NCBI GenBank assembly: GCA_964588665.1
Contig: CAZPQQ010000048.1
Location: 1 to 24,210 of the forward strand
Direction: 5' to 3'
DNA from: UBA2160 sp964588665
GTDB lineage: Bacteria > Chloroflexota > Dehalococcoidia > Lucifugimonadales > UBA1123
DNA length: 24,210 bases
Shown: positions 7,309-14,694 of the stretch, one piece after another
Position numbering within the stretch: the stretch's first letter is position 1
Layout of the letters: every line of letters begins with the position of its first letter
Translations under genes and position numbers: made by a program
The notes under the pieces: model-generated
What the model was told of the DNA's origin: nothing
Database searches by the model: none
The model's input: only the letters and a program-made list of their open reading frames with translations

Positions 7309-8262
7309 CTACCTGGAGTCGAACATCGCCCCCACGGACTCACCGGCGTGTATGCGGTGGATGGCCTCGCCAAGCAGCGACGCCATCGACAGCACTTTCG
7401 TCTTCGACGTGCGTTTCGCGTCGGTGATCGGCAGCGTGTCGGTCACGACGAGCTCCTTCACCGCGCTGTTCTCGATGAGCTCCGGCGCGCGAGCGGAGAG
7501 CACACCGTGGGTCACGCCGCACCAGATCTCCCGGGCCCCGTGCGCCATGAGCGCCTCGGCGGCGGCAATGACCGTGCTGCCGGTTCCGATCTCGTCATCG
7601 ACGATGATGGCCGTCCGGCCGTCCACTTCGCCGATGAGGTTTTCCGCCTCGACTTCTTCCTTGTTCCCGATCCGATGCTTTTCGATGATGGCGATGTCGG
7701 CGTCCAGGATTCGAGCGGTGTCCCCCGCCCTCTTTGCGTCGCCCACGTCTGTCGCCGCAATGACCATGTCGCTGAAGTTGTGCCCTTGATAGTACGCGGC
7801 GAGCATCGGGATGGCGGAGAGCTCGTCAACGGGGATATTGAAAAAGCCCTGAATCTGTCCGGCGTGCAGATCGACCGTCAACACCCTGTCGGCGCCAGCG
7901 GTCTCAATCAGGTTCGCAACGAGCCGAGCAGTGATCGGCACCCTAGGCTGGTCTTTCTTGTCGCTGCGGCCGTAGGCGTAATACGGGACGACGGCGGTGA
8001 TGCGACCGGCCGAAGCCCGCTTGGCCGCGTCCAGCATTATCAGCAGCTCCATGAGGTTGTCGTTGACCGGAGTGCTTATCGGCTGCACGATGAAAACGTC
8101 GCACTCTCGGATGTTCTCGAGGATCTTGACGAAGGTGTTGTCGTTGGAGAACTTGAACACTTCGACTTCAGTCGGGCTGACACCCAAGTAGGCGCATATG
8201 TCTTTGAGCAATTGTGGGTGGGCGTTTCCTGAGAATATTTTAAGGTCCTCGAAAGCCGGCAT
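7309..8262 (-). CDS. prs: Ribose-phosphate pyrophosphokinase (PRPP synthase)
   Basis: The enzyme makes 5-phosphoribosyl 1-pyrophosphate from ribose 5-phosphate and ATP in the cytoplasm, feeding purine, pyrimidine, His, Trp and NAD synthesis. The 317-residue length is typical. It shows the N-terminal FSGNAHPQL, the flexible-loop region YYAYGRSDKKDQPRVPIT, DLHAGQIQGFFNIP, and the PRPP-binding loop VDDEIGTGST. The frame extends upstream to 8433, but ATG 8262 is chosen because GGGAGGTGAC lies just before it and MPAFEDLKIFSG matches the family start. Upstream is a TATAAT at 8371-8366 and a conspicuous hairpin in the leader, so regulation at the mRNA level is possible. It is divergent from the Memo-like gene. 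Confidence 0.95.
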   Translation of the reverse strand: MPAFEDLKIFSGNAHPQLLKDICAYLGVSPTEVEVFKFSNDNTFVKILENIRECDVFIVQPISTPVNDNLMELLIMLDAAKRASAGRITAVVPYYAYGRSDKKDQPRVPITARLVANLIETAGADRVLTVDLHAGQIQGFFNIPVDELSAIPMLAAYYQGHNFSDMVIAATDVGDAKRAGDTARILDADIAIIEKHRIGNKEEVEAENLIGEVDGRTAIIVDDEIGTGSTVIAAAEALMAHGAREIWCGVTHGVLSARAPELIENSAVKELVVTDTLPITDAKRTSKTKVLSMASLLGEAIHRIHAGESVGAMFDSR

Positions 8263-8304
8263 CGTCACCTCCCAATTGCGGACTCGTATTCGTTCCGCCC
8301 ACGG

Positions 8305-8356
8305 TCGCGACCGGCTATGCCGTCCTACGATCAGTTCGGACGGCATAGCGTCGCGA
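8305..8356 (-). promoter_or_regulatory. Strong hairpin in the prs leader
   Basis: GCTATGCCGTCC (8314-8325) pairs perfectly with GGACGGCATAGC (8338-8349) around a 12-base loop. An outer TCGCGA pair at 8305-8310 and 8351-8356 extends the stem after a small bulge. It falls between the predicted prs transcription start near 8359 and the start codon at 8262, so it would be at the very 5' end of the mRNA. It may stabilise the transcript or be a protein-binding operator; no T run makes it a terminator. Confidence 0.6.
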
Positions 8357-8365
8357 GCGACACGA

Positions 8366-8371
8366 ATTATA
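8366..8371 (-). promoter_or_regulatory. Candidate -10 element of prs (TATAAT)
   Basis: The minus strand carries a consensus TATAAT here, in an otherwise G+C-rich intergenic region, about 105 bases upstream of the prs ATG. No good -35 hexamer is seen at 16-18 bases, so the call rests on the -10 alone. Confidence 0.4.
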
Positions 8372-8471
8372 GCACACGGAAGTGGCCAAATACCGCCTAA
8401 TACATCCCTTTTGGCGCCATCTTGTGATAGCATTCACTAGTCTACGAAGACTGATCCAGAGGCCGTCAAAA

Positions 8472-9716
8472 TTGGCATCGAACTCCAACTTACCCGAGCG
8501 CCCGCAACTCCGCGCCGTTGAGCCTCATTGGGTTGAGCACGAGGGACAGCCTCGTCTGTATTTGCACGACCCTCTCAGCATGTCGGAAACAACCATCGTG
8601 GTGCCCGAAGACATCGCCCAGGCTGTCGCGCTCATGGACGGCCAGCGCACTATCGGCGAGATTCGAGCCGCTCTTGCCCTCCGAGCCGGCATCACTCTGA
8701 CAGAGGCCAACGTAGCTGACATAGTGGTGCAGCTTGACCGAGCGCTGTTGATCGAGAACGGGTCGTTCATGGCCGCGGTCGTCGAAGCTCTGGACGCCTA
8801 TCGTTCGGCTGAGTTTCGTCCGCCGTCTCACGCGGGAGGGGTGTACCCTGCGCGGCCCGAGGAACTTGAGAGGACGTTGAACGGATATCTCGGCGGCGTC
8901 AACATTTCGGGCCACATCTCGCAAACCGGCGCCCTTGTCGGCATGGTATGCCCTCACATCGACTACGAGCGCGGTCACGCGACATATTCGGCGCTGTGGA
9001 AGGCTGCCGCACCCGATCTGGACGACGTCGAACTGGTTGTCATTCTGGGCACCGACCACAGCGGGAGTCCGGGCGCAGTCACGCTGACGCGTCAGAACTA
9101 CGCAACCCCATACGGGATGTTGCCGACGGACACACAGGTCGTGGACCGGTTGGCCTCCGCGATGCACGAAACGGACGTGTTCGGCGAGGAGATACATCAC
9201 GCCACGGAGCACTCGATCGAACTGGCGGCGGTCTGGCTTCACCATTTTACGCGTTCGCGCAAGGTGCAGACCGTCCCGGTGCTGTGCGGGTCGTTCGCTC
9301 ATGTCACCAGCGGCGACGCCGACCCCGGCGACGTTGGCCAACTGGACGAGTTCTTGGGTGTCATGGGCGAAGTCATCGCAGAGCGCCGAACGCTCGTCGT
9401 CGCAGCCGGAGACCTGGCCCACGTCGGACCGGCGTTCGGGGATGCGGCGGCAGTGGACGCCGGCGCGCGCAACACCCTGGGGGCGGCCGATCAAAAGTCG
9501 ATTGATGCGATCTTGGCCGGCGACGCTGAAGCGTTTCTCGATCTCTCTTGCCAGGATGCCGACTCCCGGAAGATCTGCGGGTTGTCGGCGATCTACATGA
9601 TGCTGCGGCTGCTCAACGGCGCTCACGGCGAGGCGTTTAGCTATGACCAGTGCCAAGCCGACGCCAAGAACGGCTCGGTGGTGTCGATTCTCGGAACGCT
9701 GCTGTATCATGACTGA
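8472..9716 (+). CDS. amrB: AmmeMemoRadiSam system protein B (Memo-like)
   Basis: This is a member of the MEMO1 family, a metal-dependent, dioxygenase-related fold that occurs in bacteria and archaea with AMMECR1 and radical-SAM partners. Its reaction is not settled. The core shows FRPPSHAGGVYPA, CPHIDYERGHATY, LGTDHSG, EHSIELAAVWLHHF, VPVLCGSF and AAGDLAHVGPAFG; the His, Asp and Cys of these motifs line the metal site in the family. About 100 residues precede the core and resemble a PqqD-like small domain (IGEIRAALALRAG). The frame opens at GTG 8382, but TTG 8472 is favoured: AGAGG lies nine bases upstream and the extra 30 residues look like leader DNA. Neither AmmeMemo partner is here. cofE starts 42 bp downstream, so the two are probably cotranscribed. 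Confidence 0.88.
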   Translation: MASNSNLPERPQLRAVEPHWVEHEGQPRLYLHDPLSMSETTIVVPEDIAQAVALMDGQRTIGEIRAALALRAGITLTEANVADIVVQLDRALLIENGSFMAAVVEALDAYRSAEFRPPSHAGGVYPARPEELERTLNGYLGGVNISGHISQTGALVGMVCPHIDYERGHATYSALWKAAAPDLDDVELVVILGTDHSGSPGAVTLTRQNYATPYGMLPTDTQVVDRLASAMHETDVFGEEIHHATEHSIELAAVWLHHFTRSRKVQTVPVLCGSFAHVTSGDADPGDVGQLDEFLGVMGEVIAERRTLVVAAGDLAHVGPAFGDAAAVDAGARNTLGAADQKSIDAILAGDAEAFLDLSCQDADSRKICGLSAIYMMLRLLNGAHGEAFSYDQCQADAKNGSVVSILGTLLYHD

Positions 9717-9758
9717 GCAGCGACGCCCACACCGCTAATAACACAACGGTCAGACGAA

Positions 9759-10541
9759 ATGAATGATTCTGATGCTCCGCAATATCCATCCGTTCAGGTC
9801 ATCGGTATTGTCGGTCTTCCTGAGATCGAGCCTGGCGCGAACCTAGGCCGTCTGATCGCCAACGCGGCGGCACACCAAGGCGCGCCTCTCATGCATGGCG
9901 ACATCCTGGTCGTGACCCAAAAGATCGTTTCCAAGGCCGAAGGCCGCGTCGTAGCGCTCGACAGCGTCGAGCCGTCAGAATTCGCCGCCGCGTACGCGGA
10001 GAAGGCTGGCCGCGACCCTCGGCTCGTCGAGTTGGTGCTGCGAGAGAGCGCCGCCGTCGTCCGGATGGACGCCGAGAGGGGCGTGCTCATCACCGAAACT
10101 CACCACGGATTCGTCTGCGCCAACGCGGGCATCGACATGTCGAACGTCCCGGACGAAGAATCCGCCTGCCTTCTGCCCGTCGACCCGGACGCGTCGGCCA
10201 GGCGCATACGCTCCGACATCGAAGCCCGGTCCGGCATCGCTCCGCCCATCATCATCTCGGACACGTTCGGTAGAGCGTGGCGCGACGGACACGTCAATTT
10301 CGCCATAGGGATCGCCGGCATGGACCCGATGGTGGATTATCGCGGCACTGAAGACGCCCATGGCCGGACAATGCACGTCACCACCATCGCGGTGGCTGAC
10401 GAGTTGGCGGCGACAGCCGAGTTGGTCACGGCCAAGGCCATCAACGTCCCGGTCGCCCTGATCCGAGGCTTGCCCTACCAGGCCGCGGTGTCGTCGACGG
10501 CGCCGCTGCTTCGGGAGCGGTCTCGCGACATGTTCAGATAA
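9759..10541 (+). CDS. cofE: Coenzyme F420-0:L-glutamate ligase
   Basis: CofE adds gamma-linked glutamates to F420-0 with GTP in the cytoplasm, the last step of coenzyme F420 synthesis. The 260 residues match the stand-alone CofE length, without the C-terminal FMN reductase domain of actinobacterial FbiB. Visible motifs are VTQKIVSKAEGR, HHGFVCANAGIDMSN, SDTFGRAWRDG and DYRGTEDAHGR, which cover the GTP- and metal-binding regions. The start at ATG 9759 lacks a clear ribosome-binding site, and translation may depend on the Memo-like gene upstream. cofC and cofD are not in the window, so the pathway is split across the genome. The gene implies that the organism uses F420-dependent oxidoreductases. 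Confidence 0.95.
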   Translation: MNDSDAPQYPSVQVIGIVGLPEIEPGANLGRLIANAAAHQGAPLMHGDILVVTQKIVSKAEGRVVALDSVEPSEFAAAYAEKAGRDPRLVELVLRESAAVVRMDAERGVLITETHHGFVCANAGIDMSNVPDEESACLLPVDPDASARRIRSDIEARSGIAPPIIISDTFGRAWRDGHVNFAIGIAGMDPMVDYRGTEDAHGRTMHVTTIAVADELAATAELVTAKAINVPVALIRGLPYQAAVSSTAPLLRERSRDMFR

Positions 10542-10558
10542 TCGCGTCGGTCGCACAA

Positions 10559-10583
10559 CGCAGCGGAACTTGGTTCGGCTGCG
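10559..10583 (+). terminator. Hairpin after cofE
   Basis: CGCAGC-G-GAAC, a TTG loop, then GTTC-G-GCTGCG form a ten-pair stem with one G/G mismatch, 18 bases after the cofE stop. No T run follows, so it may end transcription with Rho or act as a 3' stabiliser. Confidence 0.45.
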
Positions 10584-10584
10584 T

Positions 10585-10606
10585 CCCTCAACAACGTTGC
10601 TCAGGG
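10585..10606. promoter_or_regulatory. 22-bp imperfect palindrome upstream of the sufR-like gene
   Basis: The sequence from CCCT at 10585 to AGGG at 10606 is palindromic at 18 of 22 positions and is centred on CAACGTTG. SufR operators in cyanobacteria have CAAC and GTTG half-sites with a 6-base spacer; here the half-sites abut, so the link is only suggestive. It lies about 50 bp upstream of the -35 element. Confidence 0.35.
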
Positions 10607-10656
10607 TGAGGAATCCGTGAGGGGTTTTATATTTCAACGCATTTCATGCATTTTAG

Positions 10657-10686
10657 TTGACACATCCGAAGCGTGAATTCTATACT
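10657..10686 (+). promoter_or_regulatory. Consensus-like promoter of the sufR-like gene
   Basis: TTGACA (10657-10662), an 18-base spacer and TATACT (10681-10686) form one of the best promoters in the window. The -10 is overlapped by ATTCT-N9-AGAAT, a small inverted repeat that would suit autoregulation. GGAGG and ATG 10722 follow about 25-35 bases downstream. Confidence 0.7.
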
Positions 10687-10721
10687 TGTGAGAATATGGA
10701 ATAGCATTGGAGGCGGGCTGC

Positions 10722-11354
10722 ATGGAAGGTACACGACTTCGCATTCTGGAGCTGTTGCAAAAAAACAATCATGACACGGTCGGGGGCCTGGCAACTGCAA
10801 TGGGTCTAGCGACGGCTACCGTAAGACGTCACCTGGACATACTGCAGCGTGACCGTATGGTCGCGTTCGAGGAAGTTCGAAAGAAGACAGGCCGACCTGA
10901 GTATTCCTTCTACCTTACCGAGGAAGGCCAAGAGGCAATGCCGAAGGGCTACGACCACCTCTTGCGACTGCTAGTCGAGGAAATGGGTGTGCTGACCCCA
11001 GGCGATCTGTCCGGATTGGCTGGTCCCGATGTCTTGGAGATCGTGTTCTCCCGATTGTCGGCCAAACTCGGCATGGACAGCGCCGACGTCGAGGAATCGG
11101 ACAGCATCGACGATCGCAAAGATGCGCTCCTCGATATCCTCCAGACTGAGGACTTCGTGCCGGAGGCGAACGTCGTCGACGGCAAGCTTCAGATCAGGCT
11201 CCAGAACTGCCCGTTCCGCTCCGTCGCAATGGCCAATACCGCCGTGTGCGATTTCGACGCCGCGGTCATCAACGCCTCGATCGGGCAAGAGATGACCCGC
11301 ATCGAGTGCATTCACGACGGGGATCCTGCCTGCGTATACGTTCAAGCAGACTGA
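10722..11354 (+). CDS. SufR-like winged-helix transcriptional regulator with Cys ligands
   Basis: This is a DeoR/ArsR-type regulator that resembles SufR, the Fe-S-sensing repressor of suf operons. The N-terminal winged helix (ILELLQKNNHDTVGGLATAM, then TVRRHLDILQ and GRPEYSFYLT) binds DNA. The C-terminal half has four Cys at about 163, 176, 196 and 204 in NCPFRSV, AVCDF and CIHDGDPACVY, suited to a [4Fe-4S] cluster. ATG 10722 is chosen over TTG 10707 because GGAGG at 10709-10713 lies eight bases before it; the product has 210 residues. It has its own strong promoter. No suf genes are nearby, so it acts on itself or at a distance. The next gene is convergent after 36 bp. Confidence 0.85.
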   Translation: MEGTRLRILELLQKNNHDTVGGLATAMGLATATVRRHLDILQRDRMVAFEEVRKKTGRPEYSFYLTEEGQEAMPKGYDHLLRLLVEEMGVLTPGDLSGLAGPDVLEIVFSRLSAKLGMDSADVEESDSIDDRKDALLDILQTEDFVPEANVVDGKLQIRLQNCPFRSVAMANTAVCDFDAAVINASIGQEMTRIECIHDGDPACVYVQAD

Positions 11355-11390
11355 TCCGCCGGTTCGAGCACACGCCTTCTACAGCCGCCG

Positions 11391-12389
11391 TTAGCGCGTG
11401 AAGGCGGGGCTCAAGGACCTGACATTCGCGCCCGGCGCCTCGTGTGAGAACGTACATCCTGGACCTAGCATCCAACGGGAGCCGCCGTTGGCGTCCGTGG
11501 TCCGCGCCGCTTCTCCGGCCACGTCCTCCGGCGAACCCTCGATGAGAGCGCCCCGGTGCGAAATGCCGCCGATCACGGCTTTGCCTGTCAGCCTCTCACC
11601 TTCGTCCAACCCGACATTTGTCTCGTCCTGCGTGTCCCAATTGAAGGCGGATACCGGGTAGTCCGCCAGTTTCGAAAGCATGTTGTTTGAGCCGCAGACA
11701 TGCAGAAGGTTGAACTCGGCCTCAGGCAAGGCTTCCAGGAATCGGAGATCGTAAGGACGGCCAAATTCCGCGTATTCGTCATCTGTCAGGCGGTCGTAGC
11801 TTCCCCAGCGCGTGGTGGCGAAGAAGATCCCGTCGGCCCCGATTGACAGGCATTCGGTCGCGAACCTGGTGAATGTGTCGGTCACCACGTCCAGGACCCG
11901 ATGCACTCTCTCGGGGTTCGCCCTCAGATGTTCTGTCATGACGTCCTCGGAACCGGTCAGTCGGCCCGCGACGGACAACGGCGTGAAGATGGTCATCAGA
12001 AACGGGACCTCTCCGTCCAAGCCGTCGGCTATCAAACGCAACGCCTCCAGGTGCTCTCCCAACACGCCCTGGCCGACGTCGAGTGGTTGGATGGCGTCCC
12101 AGTCGTGCGGTTCTTTCACGGGCCAGTCGACGATCACCGGGTCCACGGTGTTGGAGTCGGAGAAGCGAGCATCGACGCCCCAGTCTTCTGCGTGGTAGCT
12201 GGCCCTTGGGTTGACCTTCATGAAGTCCCAGTCATACAGGCGTTGGAACTCCAGCATGGCGCCGGCCAGATCCGAAGCCGAGTTCTCTCGCGCGAAGAAA
12301 TGCCTCCACATGCTCACCGGAGGCCGGTCGATTTCGGCGCCTGCCAGAGCCGCCCGGACACGCTCCCATCGAGTCATTTGATCGGTCAT
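11391..12389 (-). CDS. Uroporphyrinogen decarboxylase (URO-D) family protein
   Basis: This is a 332-residue URO-D/MtaA-fold protein (a TIM barrel). Recognisable parts are MTRWERVRAALAGAEIDRPP, the usual opening of the family, then YDWDFMKVNP, LMTIFTPLSVA, IGADGIFFATTRWG and NLLHVCGSNN. The arginine-rich product-binding motif of true HemE near the N terminus is absent, so haem synthesis is unlikely. Members like this are often called methyltransferase-like, and the His-Val-Cys-Gly segment may hold a metal. ATG 12389 follows AGGAGG closely. It lies downstream of the LVIVD gene on the same strand, with repeats in between. No corrinoid protein is adjacent, so the substrate is unknown. Confidence 0.85.
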   Translation of the reverse strand: MTDQMTRWERVRAALAGAEIDRPPVSMWRHFFARENSASDLAGAMLEFQRLYDWDFMKVNPRASYHAEDWGVDARFSDSNTVDPVIVDWPVKEPHDWDAIQPLDVGQGVLGEHLEALRLIADGLDGEVPFLMTIFTPLSVAGRLTGSEDVMTEHLRANPERVHRVLDVVTDTFTRFATECLSIGADGIFFATTRWGSYDRLTDDEYAEFGRPYDLRFLEALPEAEFNLLHVCGSNNMLSKLADYPVSAFNWDTQDETNVGLDEGERLTGKAVIGGISHRGALIEGSPEDVAGEAARTTDANGGSRWMLGPGCTFSHEAPGANVRSLSPAFTR

Positions 12390-12420
12390 CGAATCCTCCT
12401 GTGAAGTTGAATGCGGCCGT

Positions 12421-12511
12421 CAGCCGTCAGCGTGGCCGTCAGCTCTCAGCCGTCAGCGTGGCCGTGAACGGCCAGAGCACCGGTGGCCTGCCCTCGTCCA
12501 TCGGTGGCCTG
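12421..12511. repeat. Short direct repeats in the spacer
   Basis: CAGCCGTCAGCGTGGCCGT occurs exactly at 12421-12439 and again at 12447-12465, a period of 26. CGGTGGCCTG then occurs at 12481-12490 and 12502-12511. This looks like slippage-generated or dispersed intergenic repeat material between the uroD-like and LVIVD genes. It has no coding potential. Confidence 0.7.
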
Positions 12512-12532
12512 GGTCTTCAAGGCCCAGCCACC
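12503..12532 (-). terminator. Hairpin after the LVIVD gene
   Basis: Read on the minus strand, GGTGGCTGGGCC and GGCCACC with a one-base bulge form a long G+C-rich stem starting 15 bases after the LVIVD stop. There is no T run, so it may be a weak intrinsic terminator or an intercistronic stabiliser. Confidence 0.4.
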
Positions 12533-12547
12533 CTCTCTCGGCCGCGA

Positions 12548-13762
12548 TCAGACGTCGAGCTCGAGAATGTACAGGCCGCCCTTGAACCGGTCGATTGCGT
12601 ACACCAGGCCGTTTTCGTCGACGTAGACGTCGTTGATGTTCACGCCTTTGTCGGGGTCCGGCGTCTCTGGGATGAAGTATGCGACCTCTTCCGGCCTGAA
12701 CGGGTCGCTGATGTCGTGGACCCGCACGCCGGCGTTGAAGTAGGTCCCGAATATCAACGTCTCAGACGACATCGAAGTCGGCACGGGCAGGTTCTCGTGG
12801 ATGTTGTGAGCGCCGAAGCGTCCCGGTCTGCCGCCGAACTCCTCGACTGGCGGAAGAGGGAAGGTGCTTATGATCACCGGGTTCGTCTCTTCTCTGATGT
12901 CCATGACCCATACCAGCTTCGGGTGATCGGAGAGGTCCTCAGTCACCGACTCGTCGGAGACGATCATGAGCTCACGTTCGAACAACGGCATCGCCGTATG
13001 GGTGAACCCAGGGAAGGGCGGGTGGTAGTCGACGCGGCTAATCATGGACGGACGGGCCGCGTCGGAAATGTCGAGGATTATCGCGCCGCCGTCCAGGTAT
13101 CCCAGGTAAGCTCGGTCGGGCCGCTGCGGATAGACGTTGGCGTTGTGGATCCTGAACCCGGCGTCGACTGCGGTGTGTCGCACCGGCGGGTCTTCGGGGT
13201 CGTCGGCGCCTGTCCCGGGCAACCACCACCTGCCTGCTTCCGTGGGATGCGACGGGTCGCCGACGTCCACGATCATGTGGAACTGGTCGTCTTTCTGATT
13301 TCTTGGCGTGAAGTCGTCGGCGCCGGTGCTGACGTGAGCATACTTGCCGTCCACGAACCACAGGCAGTGGGCGCCGCGCGAGTACGGTCCCGAAGTGTCG
13401 AAATGAGAAACCTCACGCGGGTTCGCAGGATCGGCAATGTCGTAGATGCTGAAACCAGCCGGTTTCAGGCCGGGACGCGACGTTTGATATGCGACCAACA
13501 GGAGGTCTTCGAACACGGCCAGTGAATTCGACCGGACGTCGGGATGCGGCAAGGTTGTCTGGATCACGGTCTTTGGGTTTTTGGGATCGGTGACGTCGAC
13601 CGCGGTGTAGTCTTTGGGACCGCTCTCGTGGGCAATGTAGATCACCCGCCGTCCGTCCTTTGTTGCTTGGAGGCCGATCCCTTCTCCCCCGTTGCCGAAA
13701 CCTTCGAGGTCGTGCTGGGCAAGAAGGGTCATGTTCTTTGCTTGGGCCGCTCCATCGGTCAT
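12548..13762 (-). CDS. LVIVD-repeat / beta-propeller-like protein
   Basis: This 404-residue protein is built of repeated blades of the type YTAVDVTDPKNPKTV, FSIYDIADPANPREV, IILDISDAARPSMIS, VWVMDIREETNPVII and VRVHDISDPFRPEEV. These are LVIVD-like blades that fold as a beta-propeller. His-rich motifs (HTAVDAGFRIHN, GFTHTAMP, GAHNIHEN) recur between blades and may bind a metal. No signal peptide is visible at the chosen start, so it appears cytoplasmic, unlike many LVIVD proteins. The frame opens at 13894, but ATG 13762 has GGAGG about nine bases upstream and the additional 44 residues are Arg-rich and unlike protein sequence. It may be in one transcript with the uroD-like gene downstream. 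Its catalytic role is not evident. Confidence 0.8.
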   Translation of the reverse strand: MTDGAAQAKNMTLLAQHDLEGFGNGGEGIGLQATKDGRRVIYIAHESGPKDYTAVDVTDPKNPKTVIQTTLPHPDVRSNSLAVFEDLLLVAYQTSRPGLKPAGFSIYDIADPANPREVSHFDTSGPYSRGAHCLWFVDGKYAHVSTGADDFTPRNQKDDQFHMIVDVGDPSHPTEAGRWWLPGTGADDPEDPPVRHTAVDAGFRIHNANVYPQRPDRAYLGYLDGGAIILDISDAARPSMISRVDYHPPFPGFTHTAMPLFERELMIVSDESVTEDLSDHPKLVWVMDIREETNPVIISTFPLPPVEEFGGRPGRFGAHNIHENLPVPTSMSSETLIFGTYFNAGVRVHDISDPFRPEEVAYFIPETPDPDKGVNINDVYVDENGLVYAIDRFKGGLYILELDV

Positions 13763-13970
13763 CGGGTCAAACCTCCGGTGTCGTTGCTGTAAGCGCCGGC
13801 GTACCGGTCTTCGAGCGTAAGCCCGGCCGAGGCCGTTCGCGCGTGGAATAGGCGTACCGGCGCTGCCAAATCCCCACGCCTTGTCGAGTGGCAACTGCGT
13901 TGGCCGGCATCGAATCCCGTAAAGCCCAGTTTACACGGCCTCGGGCGTATTCACGCTGCCGCTTCGGCCG

Positions 13971-14687
13971 TCACCGAGAAGCGTTGGCCTGGTAGGCGAG
14001 CGTAGTCAGATCGATCGGCCCCATAGACGCCTTGTCTAGCAGTTGCAAGCCCTTGCGGGTGTCGCTGGCTATTTTCGCCTTGTCGGATACGCGGAGGCGT
14101 CTCTTGAAAAGGTAGTAAGTGAACTCTTTGAGTTCTGTCAACGACATCGAATCGCTGTCCTCGAGCCCGTTCGCGGTTCGGAAGTCGTCCAGCAAATCTG
14201 CGTGCGTGGACCGGTAGATGCGAAAGTGGGCTTCGTCGGCGTTGTCGATCCCGTCGCGGCGCCCATTGGCGTAGTGCCGCTTCTCGATCTCGCTTTCGAC
14301 CGTCTGCATGAGAGCGGTCTCCACTTCGACGCCGTAGAAGAAGTTCAGGTGTCCGCGGAACTTGTCACCGCCAAGCAGCTCTTCGAATTCGTCGTCTCCA
14401 AACGGCTCAGGGAAGCGTCCGGTGAACAGCATCTCTTCGAGCTCTTCACGAGGGATCAGGTCATCGACCTCTGAGCTTAGCCTACCGGCCAGCGCGATCC
14501 AGTCGAATGCTTCGCCGCCGATGAAGTAGTCGTATCGCTGGCCCAAAATCTCTTCCTGAGGTTGGGTCCAGAGCGCCATAGTCTCGACGAGGGCTGTCGG
14601 CCAGTCCTTGCCGTTGCGGAGCGCCGCGCGCAGCCGTTCGATGGCTTCCTGCGCCCCGGTTCCTTGGATGGCCCCGCCTTCAATCAT
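13971..14687 (-). CDS. Hypothetical protein, 238 aa, downstream of polX
   Basis: I do not recognise the family. The frame is clean from ATG 14687 to TGA 13971. The protein is soluble and strongly acidic, with no membrane segment. Features are ALVETMALWTQPQEE, YDYFIGGEAFDWIALAGR, an acidic block rich in Glu (PREELEEMLFTGRFPEPFGD), HLNFFYGVEVETAL and a Lys/Arg-rich C-terminal helix (LFKRRLRVSDKAKIAS). It begins seven bases after the polX stop without a clear ribosome-binding site, so it is very likely the last gene of the secA-polX transcript. This suggests, but does not show, a tie to PolX. Confidence 0.72.
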   Translation of the reverse strand: MIEGGAIQGTGAQEAIERLRAALRNGKDWPTALVETMALWTQPQEEILGQRYDYFIGGEAFDWIALAGRLSSEVDDLIPREELEEMLFTGRFPEPFGDDEFEELLGGDKFRGHLNFFYGVEVETALMQTVESEIEKRHYANGRRDGIDNADEAHFRIYRSTHADLLDDFRTANGLEDSDSMSLTELKEFTYYLFKRRLRVSDKAKIASDTRKGLQLLDKASMGPIDLTTLAYQANASR

Positions 14688-14694
14688 AAGCTGA

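Noticed and set aside
8382..8471. Longer N terminus of the Memo-like protein from GTG 8382
   Set aside because: The additional 30 residues resemble intergenic DNA, and TTG 8472 has AGAGG at proper spacing; the longer start is still possible.
12401..13525. 374-codon plus-strand ORF opposite the LVIVD gene
   Set aside because: The minus strand encodes clear repeated DV.DP.NP blades; the plus-strand translation has no family resemblance.
13885..13925. T-arm-like GGGATTCGAT sequence suggesting a tRNA
   Set aside because: No acceptor stem, anticodon arm or D arm could be built around it on either strand.
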